From an uncultured Bacteroidales bacterium (GTDB lineage Bacteria > Bacteroidota > Bacteroidia > Bacteroidales > UBA932), in NCBI GenBank assembly GCA_946187865.1, contig CAMHST010000012.1:1-49236 (forward strand): a stretch of 49,236 bases of DNA. The letters run 5' to 3'. The translations under genes were made by a program, and so were the position numbers. The notes beneath the pieces were generated by a model. That model was not told the DNA's origin. It did no database searches and saw nothing but the letters and a program-made list of their open reading frames with translations. The stretch's first letter is position 1; every line of letters starts with the position of its first letter. Shown one piece after another: positions 9,801 through 17,187 of this stretch.

Positions 9801-11013
9801 CGAAAGTTCCTTCTACCTTGGGCGACACGTTTTCCAGCGTGAAGGAACCGTTCTTGTTCGCCTCTGTGTAGTCGTTCTTGCCCCAGCCGCTATTGGCGTC
9901 GTAATGGATGCCGTACCGCCGGGAGGCGGAATAGGTAGTCGTCGCCTCTACACTCACCTTTCCGGACACTTCCAGCAAAGCGTCGATGCCGATGGTGGGG
10001 GTAATGAGGATGGGACCCACCGGAATGGCGCCGCAGATAATCTCGTACATGGGAATCCTTTCGTCTATAGCTTTTCCTTCATACCCGCAGGCGATGGTAG
10101 CTCCCACATTCAGGTCTATCTTTGTGTCAAAATTGAGGGAATAAAGTTTATAATTGGCCACGATTGCCTGGAAGAACAGGGTGAGGTCCATCTTCAAGAT
10201 AGGCGCAATCTCCAGGCCGGCGAAATTCAGGGGCCAACTGGCAGCCGGGAGCTCCAGCGTATAGGTTTCCTTGGAACTTGCCTTGGTGGCAGCAAAGTTC
10301 ACTTTATTGCCGTTGGCATCACGGATTTCCTTTACATAACTGCCCAGGTCGATGGCCGCATCTGCTATATTCAAGTCCGAGAAAGCCTCTTCCAACTTGA
10401 TGTTCTCGTACTTGACCTGGTAATTGCCGCCAGACTCGCTCACGGACACCACCTTGGCCAGCAAACCGCCCGGGAACAAGTCCGTGGGCGTGTTCATGAT
10501 GAGCTTCTGGCCAGCTTCCGGCTTCTGGCTCCCCACAGACGAGGCCGGCACCGTAAAGGTGTTGGTGGCGGGATCGGCGCTGGTAATCGCGTTGGAGTAG
10601 TCCGATTTCACGAAGATAGACTCCTCGTCCAGGCTGTAGTCGGCCTGGGGATACGGATCGTCGGCCGGACGGTTCTTGCTGGCGCCGCTCTGCAGGACTG
10701 TGATCTCGGCGCTGGCCTCTCCGGCGAGCAGCCGCACCGTTCCAGTTCGGCTGTCCTTATCAGTATTGGCGTCGGCCCTGACGGTAAGGACGTTGCCGGA
10801 AGTGGAGGTCTGTATCCATTTGTCGGAAATCTCCACCTTAAGAGATGGAGCGTCAGTGGTTACCTCCACGGCAGCGCTCCCGCCTTCCGAGGGCAGGGAT
10901 ACCATGGTGGGTGACACGCTCAGACTGTATTTCTTCTGGTCGGGATTCTCCTTTTCACGGCAAGCCGAGGCAAGCAGGAGAAGGGGCATGGCAATAAGAA
11001 GGAACCGTTTCAT
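6859..11013 (-). CDS. Giant BACON / leucine-rich-like lipoprotein with duplicated modules
   Basis: A 1384-residue predicted surface lipoprotein. Signal MKRFLLIAMPLLLLASAC has its lipobox Cys at 18. Residues ~30-105 form a BACON domain (SLSVSPTMVSLPSEGG ... ITVLQSG), a fold common in Bacteroidetes surface proteins. A β-rich region follows (~110-600), including a segment GYSIGPAIAIYVEAV. Two related modules come next, at ~611-985 and ~994-1384. Each opens with a similar helix (AALMAILKDLYQ / AAFRKVIQDIYR) and a WxxCxWxE motif, runs through leucine-rich-like strands (LKKLTF, LEEVHF, LTYLNLEGCTNL), and ends with GYGFWYxGEP...GYH. The start at 11013 gives the best signal peptide; an in-frame ATG at 11034 also exists. 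Ligand and function are unknown; a binding or adhesive role is inferred. Confidence 0.85.
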   Translation of the reverse strand: MKRFLLIAMPLLLLASACREKENPDQKKYSLSVSPTMVSLPSEGGSAAVEVTTDAPSLKVEISDKWIQTSTSGNVLTVRADANTDKDSRTGTVRLLAGEASAEITVLQSGASKNRPADDPYPQADYSLDEESIFVKSDYSNAITSADPATNTFTVPASSVGSQKPEAGQKLIMNTPTDLFPGGLLAKVVSVSESGGNYQVKYENIKLEEAFSDLNIADAAIDLGSYVKEIRDANGNKVNFAATKASSKETYTLELPAASWPLNFAGLEIAPILKMDLTLFFQAIVANYKLYSLNFDTKIDLNVGATIACGYEGKAIDERIPMYEIICGAIPVGPILITPTIGIDALLEVSGKVSVEATTTYSASRRYGIHYDANSGWGKNDYTEANKNGSFTLENVSPKVEGTFAYGYSIGPAIAIYVEAVTAGIGYDSKTKHTLSGAYDLLNGNLDDYMNWNVVQHLQNAEYAVTDADAVSFSVTVLTREVLEASTPDITCTEEKWKLLPKLGAFPEFERVEDGLNLTVWVKNRNLLDGQLTAYVAENAKDLVHRQKMVFPDSRNQIQSLNAEDAPDSVALKGFVHLDEEDPDLNYAEFIYEVTGVGRFNLGSFMQEFNDEQSRAALMAILKDLYQSKGDGAWTDCNWFEKDVSVYALKHVRVSRRGDQFYFKINIPAEWKLGAAVQVGDHSKNCSKFGGWEIIFEDGCTEKMNKLAILDSHFQGYYISIPYNFITDLTINSPIWLRLTDLASGSPRFDRLDLSYTPIEEFECRYSGISVKNQLILKECKNLKKLTFDSWPQQSFDVTGCSALEEVHFGVGILENGYLSGNGSGTEGAKLFLENTTLGTLSVPNNYKEIWVTDGATFDKVEIVGNKAVEYISLRGAKGNSVEVSNCANLSTLSCPDTDISSFKVENLPGIVHLNVEDNEKLLSLVPEVFDEIPERGGSVEYDIRYSYTDLGGTIEYEDNGYGFWYEGEPECGYHGKEPPKEDEEGYVTYPGDTPARAAFRKVIQDIYRCRKGEWEGCDWLEAKPLSSLMNISAPENASNNETYSVVIPEEWQLGPDVIVKKHNKLPTAQYGGEDGHYEDWQIFIKGERYYNTFSISDPRCYLIQVPGEAKTFAVHSDSFFFNPRGDEPWKYRSHVIPSKIHTLDLRGSGGYDFDYSVDYEHTPKVFKLRRYDGKNLNQALMLSVQYSDPNPKPMPEITIGANDDGYGGARIKLSNMILPYGDLPIKVEQMNTLEIFNCVGDMIYMPENFKYLEVVSEIKEIKVLDNKTIKEIHARVQEAVMVSSCPSLTEASFYTAPITRFDMDGVPNLTYLNLEGCTNLSKEVPALFDQEGLTVKYEERYKYTYGDGPYTIEETGTKFNYTDKGYGFWYKGEPNRGYHKELR

Positions 11014-11038
11014 AGCTGTGGTTTTAATCAACATGTTA

Positions 11039-11046
11039 CAAAGATA
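11039..11046 (-). promoter_or_regulatory. -7 promoter element of the two-lipoprotein unit
   Basis: TATCTTTG on the minus strand, 25 nt before the preferred ATG at 11013. It would drive the BACON/leucine-rich lipoprotein and the downstream HExxH lipoprotein. Confidence 0.6.
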
Positions 11047-11141
11047 TCCCTTCCTTCGGAAACATCTCTCTCATAATCGGAAAATAAGTATTTCAATTCA
11101 GGAATCAGGAGACACGGTTTTAATATCTTGGCGGAATTGGG

Positions 11142-11149
11142 TATCTTTG
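11142..11149 (+). promoter_or_regulatory. -7 promoter element of the propeller-AraC gene
   Basis: TATCTTTG six bases before the ATG at 11156, which selects that start and predicts a leader of only a few bases. No exact TTTG -33 element is seen. Confidence 0.6.
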
Positions 11150-11155
11150 TGCCAA

Positions 11156-12811
11156 ATGAAGAAACTGACGACCATACTGCTTATCATCCTGCTTGGGGCT
11201 ACCGGAGTGCACGCGCAGACCGGCCACGGGACCCTCAAGGTTCCGCTGGAGAAGATGAACGCCAAGCGGCTGCCAGACCTGAACATTCCCCGGTGCGGTC
11301 ACGCACTGCTGTACTTGAACGGGGAACTTACGGTCTTCGGCGGCCATACTACCGGGTTCATTCCCACCCCCACGGCGGAATATTTCAAGGATGGCACTTG
11401 GAAAGCCCTCCCCTCCATCTATACCCATGACGACGGTTTTTGCCTCCTCCAAAAAGACGGGACCGTGCTGCTGGGCGGCGGCCTGCCGGAGCCATTCGGC
11501 GTAGGGCAGAGTTTCTCCGTAGAACGGTATCGGCCCGACAGCCATTCCTTTGAGCCTCTCCCCATCCTGGACCGCAAACGGGCAGCATCCCGCGCCGTGG
11601 AACTGGAAAACGGGGCTATCCTGGTGGCTGGAAACTGGTATGCCGACGATGCCCTGGAAGTTTTTAGCGCAGACAAAGGCTTCGTCCCGGCCAAAGAATT
11701 GGCAGAAAACCGAAGTTATCCCTGGATACTGCCTACCGCTCCCGACAACGCCCTTATCTTCAGTACGATAGACTACCGGGGTTCCCGGGGAAAAGGATGG
11801 GTGGACCGGTATCAGGGAGACCCATTTCAGGAACCACTGCTGACACAATACTATGTTATGAACTCGGATGGGGACATGGTCCAGCACATTTGCGAGATAG
11901 GGCAGCCCCGTCAGGGTGATTATGACTATCTCCTGCTGGCCGTCAATGACAGTCTTGAGGCTGAAGGCGTCCTGCGGGTGCATGGGGATACTTTCTCTCT
12001 CCTGGAACTGGAGACAGACATTCCCATTGACGGTTTGGGCGGCCGTATTTTTTATAGCACGCTGATGGAGTATGGCGGCTATGCCTGGTCTCTGGGAACG
12101 GATGCGTCCAAGCGGGCCTACCTGCTGCAGATTGGCTACAAACCAGCCCTGGAAGGGGGGAAAGCCACGCTGAAGCTGTATTATACAGACCCGCTGGAAG
12201 GCTTGCCCCGATACGGGGCGTGTACCATGCTTCCAGACGGGCAGATAGCCCTTGCCGGCGGTATCGACAGGTCTAACTATACTCCGTATGCCACGGTCTA
12301 TCTCTTTGATCCTATCGGCATTTCCACCGGCAGTTCCCCTACACGTACGGCCGGCTTAATTACGGGAATCTTGACAGCATTCGTCCTTATGGCACTGAGC
12401 TGGTGGATCGCCCGGCGCAGGAAGAAAGATGCTCCCGACCATTCCGAACCAGACCAGCAGGGGGCTAAAAACCAGCGGGATCAGGAGCTGTTCCAGAAAG
12501 TGTCGGCCCTGATGGAAGAAGGCTTGTACAAGAAAAAAGGCCTTTCCATCGCCGACCTGGCCACCACCCTGGGATCCAACACCAAATATATTTCCTCCTG
12601 TATCAACGCCGGTGCCGGCTGCTCGTTCTACGACTATGTGAACGGATACCGCATCCGCTTTGCCCAGCAGCTGATGCGGGAAGATTCCAGGCAGAAACTT
12701 TCCGACATTGCCGACGCCGCCGGATTTGCTTCCGAGAGCGCTTTCTACCGGAATTTCAAACTGGTCACCGGAGAAACGCCGGCCGACTGGATGGCCCGTA
12801 TTTCGGAATAA
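11156..12811 (+). CDS. Membrane-anchored AraC-type regulator with Kelch-like propeller sensor
   Basis: A 551-residue one-component regulator. The signal/anchor is MKKLTTILLIILLGATGVHA. Residues ~30-385 have repeated β-strand plus Gly-Gly motifs (LTVFGG, GTVLLGGG, GAILVAGN, GQIALAGG), typical of Kelch or galactose-oxidase-like propellers, and would lie in the periplasm. A membrane helix (LITGILTAFVLMALSWWIA, ~398-416) is followed by RRRKK and a charged linker. The C-terminal ~95 residues are an AraC/XylS double helix-turn-helix (GLSIADLATTLGSNTKYIS ... LSDIADAAGFASESAFYRNFK). Unlike hybrid two-component regulators there is no kinase or receiver. It is divergent from the giant lipoprotein unit, a plausible target. 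The ligand is unknown. Confidence 0.85.
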   Translation: MKKLTTILLIILLGATGVHAQTGHGTLKVPLEKMNAKRLPDLNIPRCGHALLYLNGELTVFGGHTTGFIPTPTAEYFKDGTWKALPSIYTHDDGFCLLQKDGTVLLGGGLPEPFGVGQSFSVERYRPDSHSFEPLPILDRKRAASRAVELENGAILVAGNWYADDALEVFSADKGFVPAKELAENRSYPWILPTAPDNALIFSTIDYRGSRGKGWVDRYQGDPFQEPLLTQYYVMNSDGDMVQHICEIGQPRQGDYDYLLLAVNDSLEAEGVLRVHGDTFSLLELETDIPIDGLGGRIFYSTLMEYGGYAWSLGTDASKRAYLLQIGYKPALEGGKATLKLYYTDPLEGLPRYGACTMLPDGQIALAGGIDRSNYTPYATVYLFDPIGISTGSSPTRTAGLITGILTAFVLMALSWWIARRRKKDAPDHSEPDQQGAKNQRDQELFQKVSALMEEGLYKKKGLSIADLATTLGSNTKYISSCINAGAGCSFYDYVNGYRIRFAQQLMREDSRQKLSDIADAAGFASESAFYRNFKLVTGETPADWMARISE

Positions 12812-12836
12812 TCGCTTTCTTTTGGCATAAAAAACG

Positions 12837-12844
12837 TATCTTTG
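12837..12844 (+). promoter_or_regulatory. -7 promoter element of rsmA
   Basis: TATCTTTG located 6 nt before the rsmA ATG at 12851, with a TTTG at 12821-12824 (12-nt spacing, shorter than ideal). Supports the start at 12851 rather than the upstream in-frame codon. Confidence 0.55.
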
Positions 12845-12850
12845 CGTGTT

Positions 12851-13648
12851 ATGACAGAAGTACGCGCAAAAAAAGCCCTCGGGCAGCATTTCCTCACAGA
12901 CCAGAAAGTAGCCCGCGCCATCGTGGATGCCCTGCACGGCGGCATGCCCGCTTTGGAAGTGGGCCCCGGCATGGGGGTCCTTTCCCAGTATCTGCTGGAG
13001 CGGAAAGACATAGACCTTCGGCTCATCGAGATTGACTCGGAAAGTGTGGATTACCTGCTGACGCACTTCCCGGGCATGCAGGGGCGGCTGATGGAAGGGG
13101 ACTTCCTGCAGCTGAAACTGGAAAAAATCTTCCCGGAGCAGTTTGCCATTATCGGCAACTTCCCCTACAATATTTCCTCGCAGATTTTCTTCAAAGTACT
13201 TGATTACAAGGACCGTATCCCCCAGGTAGTGGGCATGGTGCAGAAGGAAGTGGCCGAGCGCATCGCGGAAAAGCCCGGCAGCAAAACCTATGGCATCCTT
13301 TCCGTGCTGCTGCAGGCCTGGTACGACATCGAGTACTTGTTCACGGTAGGTTCCGGCTGCTTTGCCCCGCCGCCGAAAGTGGAGAGCGCCGTCATTCGGC
13401 TCACGCGGAACGCACGCACCTCTCTGGGCTGCGACGAGACCCTTTTCAAAACCGTGGTGAAAACCGCCTTCGGGCAACGCCGGAAAATGATGCGCAACCC
13501 CCTCAAACCCCTGGCCAAAGCCAAGGCCAGCCGCTGCGGCTGGTCAGATGAGGAACTGGCCGATTTTCTTGCCCTGCCAGTCTTTTCGCAGCGCCCGGAA
13601 CAGCTCTCCGTAGAGGACTTCGTCGCCCTCACCAACTTGCTTGCCTAG
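12851..13648 (+). CDS. rsmA: 16S rRNA dimethyladenosine transferase RsmA/KsgA
   Basis: SAM-dependent methyltransferase that dimethylates two adjacent adenosines near the 3' end of 16S rRNA during 30S assembly. It is 265 residues, the normal length. Near the start are KKALGQHFLTD, the SAM-binding motif LEVGPGMGVLS (~35-45), and the catalytic motif GNFPYNISSQ (~103-112; the family norm is NLPYNI). VQKEVAERI and a C-terminal domain with PPPKVESAVIRL follow. It is 39 bp after the AraC-type regulator but has its own -7 box, and is convergent with the double esterase gene. Confidence 0.95.
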   Translation: MTEVRAKKALGQHFLTDQKVARAIVDALHGGMPALEVGPGMGVLSQYLLERKDIDLRLIEIDSESVDYLLTHFPGMQGRLMEGDFLQLKLEKIFPEQFAIIGNFPYNISSQIFFKVLDYKDRIPQVVGMVQKEVAERIAEKPGSKTYGILSVLLQAWYDIEYLFTVGSGCFAPPPKVESAVIRLTRNARTSLGCDETLFKTVVKTAFGQRRKMMRNPLKPLAKAKASRCGWSDEELADFLALPVFSQRPEQLSVEDFVALTNLLA

Positions 13649-13683
13649 CCGCTGCAGCACCTAACCTACTGATTCCGACCCAC

Positions 13684-13729
13684 TTCCATGTTTATTGGTG
13701 CATTTTTTTGTGCACCAATAAACATGGAA
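13684..13729. terminator. 19-bp perfect inverted repeat with T-rich loop between convergent genes
   Basis: The arms 13684-13702 and 13711-13729 are perfectly complementary (TTCCATGTTTATTGGTGCA in the left arm). The 8-nt loop is TTTTTTTG. It sits 35 bp after rsmA and 20 bp before the end of the convergent esterase gene. The T-run is in the loop and not after the stem, so this differs from a standard intrinsic terminator even though its position suits a bidirectional transcript end. Confidence 0.6.
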
Positions 13730-13749
13730 ACAACTGTATGTCAATTAGA

Positions 13750-15207
13750 TTAGTGCTGAAGGCCGGCCAGCCAGATTTGCAGGTCGTGCATCCAGGCCTC
13801 CCGGTAAGCGAAATTTACATGGTCGGCCCAGCCGTGACCGCCCGTGGGGTAAATGTGAAGGGCGGCCGGGACTTTATTGGCACGCAAGGCCTCGTAATAG
13901 CGGATGCTGTTCTCGCAGGGCACCAGGCCGTCGTCGGAATTGGCCATGATGAAGGCCGGGGGCGTGTCGGCGCTTACCTGTTTCTCGTTGGAATACTTGT
14001 CCAGCTGCTCCTGGGAAGGGTTCCTGCCCAGCAAGTAAAAGGCCGATCCACCATGCGTTATGGCCGGATCCATGGAAATCACCGGGTAAAAGAGAATCTG
14101 GAAATCCGGACGCTCTTCGGGCTTGGTAAAATGCGTGGCGGCCGTGGCGGCCAGGTGACCACCGGCCGAACAGCCGGCAATGCCCAGCTTGGTGAAGCCG
14201 TATTCATCGGCATGGGTTTTCAGCAGGCGCATGGCCTGATGCACGTCTTCCATCGGCACCTCGCAGTGTCCGTTCGGAAGCCGATACTTCAGCACCGCAT
14301 ACACAATGCCCTGATCCGTGTACCACCGGGCATTGTAATAGCCTTCCGTCTTGTCCCAGACATCTACGTAGCCGCCGCCCGGGCACACCAGCAGGGCCAG
14401 TCCGCTGGGCTTTTCCGGCAGGAAGACGGACAGGGTGGGCTTGGTCACGTTGGAAACGTGGTTGCCATAATCCTTTTCCTCTCCCCGGAGGCCGTTGTCG
14501 CTGGGGGCGCCGTCGGGCCACAGCTCAAAAGTCAGATCCGGCTGGGGGTATCCTGTCGCCGCAATAATCTGCTGGCAGATGCTTTTCATCCCCTTTACGG
14601 ACGGGTGCCCATTCTGCTTCTCGATATCCTGCAGCTCAATGAGCTGGACGCCATAGTGCTTGCATACTTCCCTCATAGATTCGTTCACCTCCTCGCTCAG
14701 CTCAGAGTTCAGGAGGGAGTAAATCGTGGCCTTGGGATAGGTCTTCTGCAGCTTGTCCAGCAGGCAGGCCAGGGCCGGACGGAAGCTCATACAGTCCTCC
14801 TTGGTCCAATCGGCATACTGGTACTCGCCTATCGGAGAGCGCGCCCAAGCGTCGTTGGTGCCCCCGAACAGGAAAATGATGTCCGGATCTCCCAGCATCT
14901 CCACGCGACTGATGAAATTGGAGGCCGATACATCCCGCTTGAAATATCCGGTACCGCAGATGGTGGTGCCGCCCCAGGAGTTGTTCTTCTCCAGCTGATA
15001 GCCCATGGTCTTGATATACAAGTCCCACCAAGTTTGGTCTACACGTGTAACGTCATTGTGCGCATCCGGGTAGAAAGGATTGTAGCCTTCCGGATTATAA
15101 CCCTGATAGGTGGAATACGAATCTCCCAGAATGGAAACCTTCTTAGGTTGGGCCGATGCCGCCACCGCACAGATCAGCAGCACGGTCAGGATGCAGAATC
15201 TCTTCAT
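13750..15207 (-). CDS. Secreted two-domain esterase: SGNH hydrolase fused to α/β-hydrolase
   Basis: A 485-residue exported protein (signal MKRFCILTVLLICAVAASAQ). Domain 1 (~22-215) is an SGNH/GDSL esterase: S30 in ILGDSYS, GGTND (115-119) and H201 in NGHPSVKGM. Domain 2 (~228-485) is an α/β-hydrolase of the acetyl-esterase type: oxyanion CPGGGYV (275-281), nucleophile S347 in GCSAGG, acid D425/D426 and base H458 in GGHGW. Both sites look intact, so the enzyme probably makes two different ester cuts, most likely deacetylation of plant polysaccharide. The α/β domain resembles Bacteroidetes xylan esterases. It has its own promoter and is convergent with rsmA. Substrate assignment is inferred. 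Confidence 0.85.
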   Translation of the reverse strand: MKRFCILTVLLICAVAASAQPKKVSILGDSYSTYQGYNPEGYNPFYPDAHNDVTRVDQTWWDLYIKTMGYQLEKNNSWGGTTICGTGYFKRDVSASNFISRVEMLGDPDIIFLFGGTNDAWARSPIGEYQYADWTKEDCMSFRPALACLLDKLQKTYPKATIYSLLNSELSEEVNESMREVCKHYGVQLIELQDIEKQNGHPSVKGMKSICQQIIAATGYPQPDLTFELWPDGAPSDNGLRGEEKDYGNHVSNVTKPTLSVFLPEKPSGLALLVCPGGGYVDVWDKTEGYYNARWYTDQGIVYAVLKYRLPNGHCEVPMEDVHQAMRLLKTHADEYGFTKLGIAGCSAGGHLAATAATHFTKPEERPDFQILFYPVISMDPAITHGGSAFYLLGRNPSQEQLDKYSNEKQVSADTPPAFIMANSDDGLVPCENSIRYYEALRANKVPAALHIYPTGGHGWADHVNFAYREAWMHDLQIWLAGLQH

Positions 15208-15224
15208 AATGATCAGTTTTTAAC

Positions 15225-15232
15225 CAAATATA
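15225..15232 (-). promoter_or_regulatory. -7 promoter element of the double esterase gene
   Basis: TATATTTG on the minus strand, 17 nt before the ATG (complement of 15205-15207). It lies 20 bp beyond the end of the MBOAT gene, so the esterase can be expressed independently of that unit. Confidence 0.6.
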
Positions 15233-15252
15233 TGTTTAACCGGGGTCAGAGC

Positions 15253-17187
15253 CTAGAACTGGAAGTAGATGAAGCTCTGGAGGTCTGCCGTGATGAACTG
15301 GTAGAAGAAGAAAATGATTGCCACAACGACCAGGGCCATGACAAACAGGGGCAGCCGGGCGAATATAATCCGGTAACGGCGTTTGAAGCGCTCCGGCAGC
15401 CAGTGGATGATCATGCCTAACACAAAGATAATCAGTACCGCGCGGTGTTCCCAGGCCATGGCGGGCACCAGCGACAGGTCCCAGGCGCCGCCAATCTGGT
15501 TCACCATGTTCTTGGCCGTATTCCAGGCCTGCTCGTTGGCCAGGGCGGGATCCAAGTTGGAGCCGCTGCGGAAGAACAGCCGGGTGAAGGTGATGAAAAC
15601 AAAGGTCTGGAAAATATCCCACGCACGGGAAATCCAGCGGGCGCGGGCCGATGGAAGCTGAGCCGGAATGACCGCTCCCTTGGCCGTTAGGGCCGGCGCC
15701 TTGACAACCGCATCCTTGCCCAGGACGGCCCAGCGGTAGCAGTACTTCACAAAAGTACCGGCCCAGATAATGAGCAGCCACACCGTGAACATGTTCCAGA
15801 CCGGCGCGTGCGTCAAGTGCACCAGCAGGGCGCTCAGAGACATGAAAGAGCTGATAATCAGCAGCTTCACCAGCATACTCTGCTTAGTCCAAATCTTATA
15901 GATGACCATGCCGATTCCATTGAGCCCGCCCCAGATCATGAAATTCCAGCTGGCCCCGTGCCACAGGCCGCCCAGCAGCATGGTGTTCATGGAATTGATG
16001 TTGGTGGTGATGAGTTTCCGTTTGTCCGGCCGCAGCCAGGCCCAAAGGCCGATTCCCGCCGCCAGCAAGGCGACGCCGAAAGCCACCCACCAGCTGCCGC
16101 TGAGGAAACTGCCGAACACCGCCACCGCCGCGATGATGATGAACGTGCCCGCCGTGGCATTCCGGTTGCCGCCCAGCGGAATGTACAGATAATCCTTGAG
16201 CCAGCGCGACAGCGTCATGTGCCAACGGCGCCAGAACTGCTGGGTGTTCACCGCTTTGTAGGGAGAGTCAAAGTTCTTGGGCAGGTAGAACCCCATGAGC
16301 ATGGCCACACCCGTGGCGATATCCGTATAGCCGGAGAAGTCCGCATATACTTGCAGGGAATAGCAGAACAAGGCCGACAGATTCTCGAAGCCGCTGTACA
16401 TGAGGGGATTCTCGAACACCCGGTCACAGAAGTTCACCGCCATGTAGTCCGCCAGGATAAGCTTTTTCAGGAGCCCGTTCATGATCCAGAAAATGGCGAT
16501 TCCGAACCAGCGGCGGCTCAAGTTATAGGGCTTGTGCAGCTGCGGGATAAACTCCGACGCCCGCACGATGGGCCCGGCCACCAGCTGCGGGAAGAAACTC
16601 AGGTAAAAGCCGAAGTCCAGGAAATTCTGCACCGGAGCGATCCGCCTGCGCTTCACGTCCACGATATAGCTCACCGCCTGGAAAGTGAAGAAGGAGATGC
16701 CCACCGGAAGGATGATGGTATCTACCCGGAACAGGCTGGCCCCCGTAAGGGAATTGAGCAGTTCTCCCAGCACATCGTGCACCTCTATGGACAGCCCGAA
16801 AAGGTTGTTCACGAAATCCGCCAGGAAGTAGGCATACTTGAAATAGGCCAGAATACCCAGGTCCACCACCACGCTCAGGACCGTCAGCGCCTGCCGCCAG
16901 CCTTCTTTTTTCAGCCGATACAACCCCTTGGCGGCGAAGTAATTATAGACAATCACAAAGACCAGCAGGGTCAGGAAGATTCCGCTGGTTTTGTAGTAGA
17001 AAAACAGCGATACGGCGAACAGGAAGCCGTTCCGCAGCAGAACCTTGCTGTGGAAAAGCGAGAACACGGCAAACACCAGGGCGAAAAACGCCCAGAAATA
17101 GAACTGGGTGAACAGCAGCGGATGCGCCTGGTCAAAGGAGAACAGCGCCACGAAAAAATCCCGTATGATTCCCCAGAGCCCTTCCAT
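15253..17187 (-). CDS. MBOAT-family O-acyltransferase (AlgI/DltB-like)
   Basis: Polytopic inner-membrane acyltransferase of 644 residues that would move acetyl or other acyl groups across the membrane onto an envelope glycan. It has many hydrophobic helices and the conserved MBOAT core, including YFSFFPQLVAGPI-like sequence (here FYLSFFPQLVAGPIVRASEF), WRRWHMTLSRWLKDYLYIPLG, and the active-site His in GGLWHGASWNFMIWGG (H410). The start at 17187 overlaps the stop of the upstream SGNH gene by one base (TGATG), indicating translational coupling; an ATG 18 bases upstream is also in frame. It is the last gene of the pheS - phosphatase - SGNH - SGNH - MBOAT run. The extra C-terminal ~120 residues are membrane-rich. 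Confidence 0.9.
   Translation of the reverse strand: MEGLWGIIRDFFVALFSFDQAHPLLFTQFYFWAFFALVFAVFSLFHSKVLLRNGFLFAVSLFFYYKTSGIFLTLLVFVIVYNYFAAKGLYRLKKEGWRQALTVLSVVVDLGILAYFKYAYFLADFVNNLFGLSIEVHDVLGELLNSLTGASLFRVDTIILPVGISFFTFQAVSYIVDVKRRRIAPVQNFLDFGFYLSFFPQLVAGPIVRASEFIPQLHKPYNLSRRWFGIAIFWIMNGLLKKLILADYMAVNFCDRVFENPLMYSGFENLSALFCYSLQVYADFSGYTDIATGVAMLMGFYLPKNFDSPYKAVNTQQFWRRWHMTLSRWLKDYLYIPLGGNRNATAGTFIIIAAVAVFGSFLSGSWWVAFGVALLAAGIGLWAWLRPDKRKLITTNINSMNTMLLGGLWHGASWNFMIWGGLNGIGMVIYKIWTKQSMLVKLLIISSFMSLSALLVHLTHAPVWNMFTVWLLIIWAGTFVKYCYRWAVLGKDAVVKAPALTAKGAVIPAQLPSARARWISRAWDIFQTFVFITFTRLFFRSGSNLDPALANEQAWNTAKNMVNQIGGAWDLSLVPAMAWEHRAVLIIFVLGMIIHWLPERFKRRYRIIFARLPLFVMALVVVAIIFFFYQFITADLQSFIYFQF

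Noticed and set aside
7999..10914. A 971-codon plus-strand open frame
   Set aside because: It lies antisense to the giant lipoprotein gene, has no signal, domain or promoter, and its composition is what a reverse frame of GC-rich coding DNA gives.
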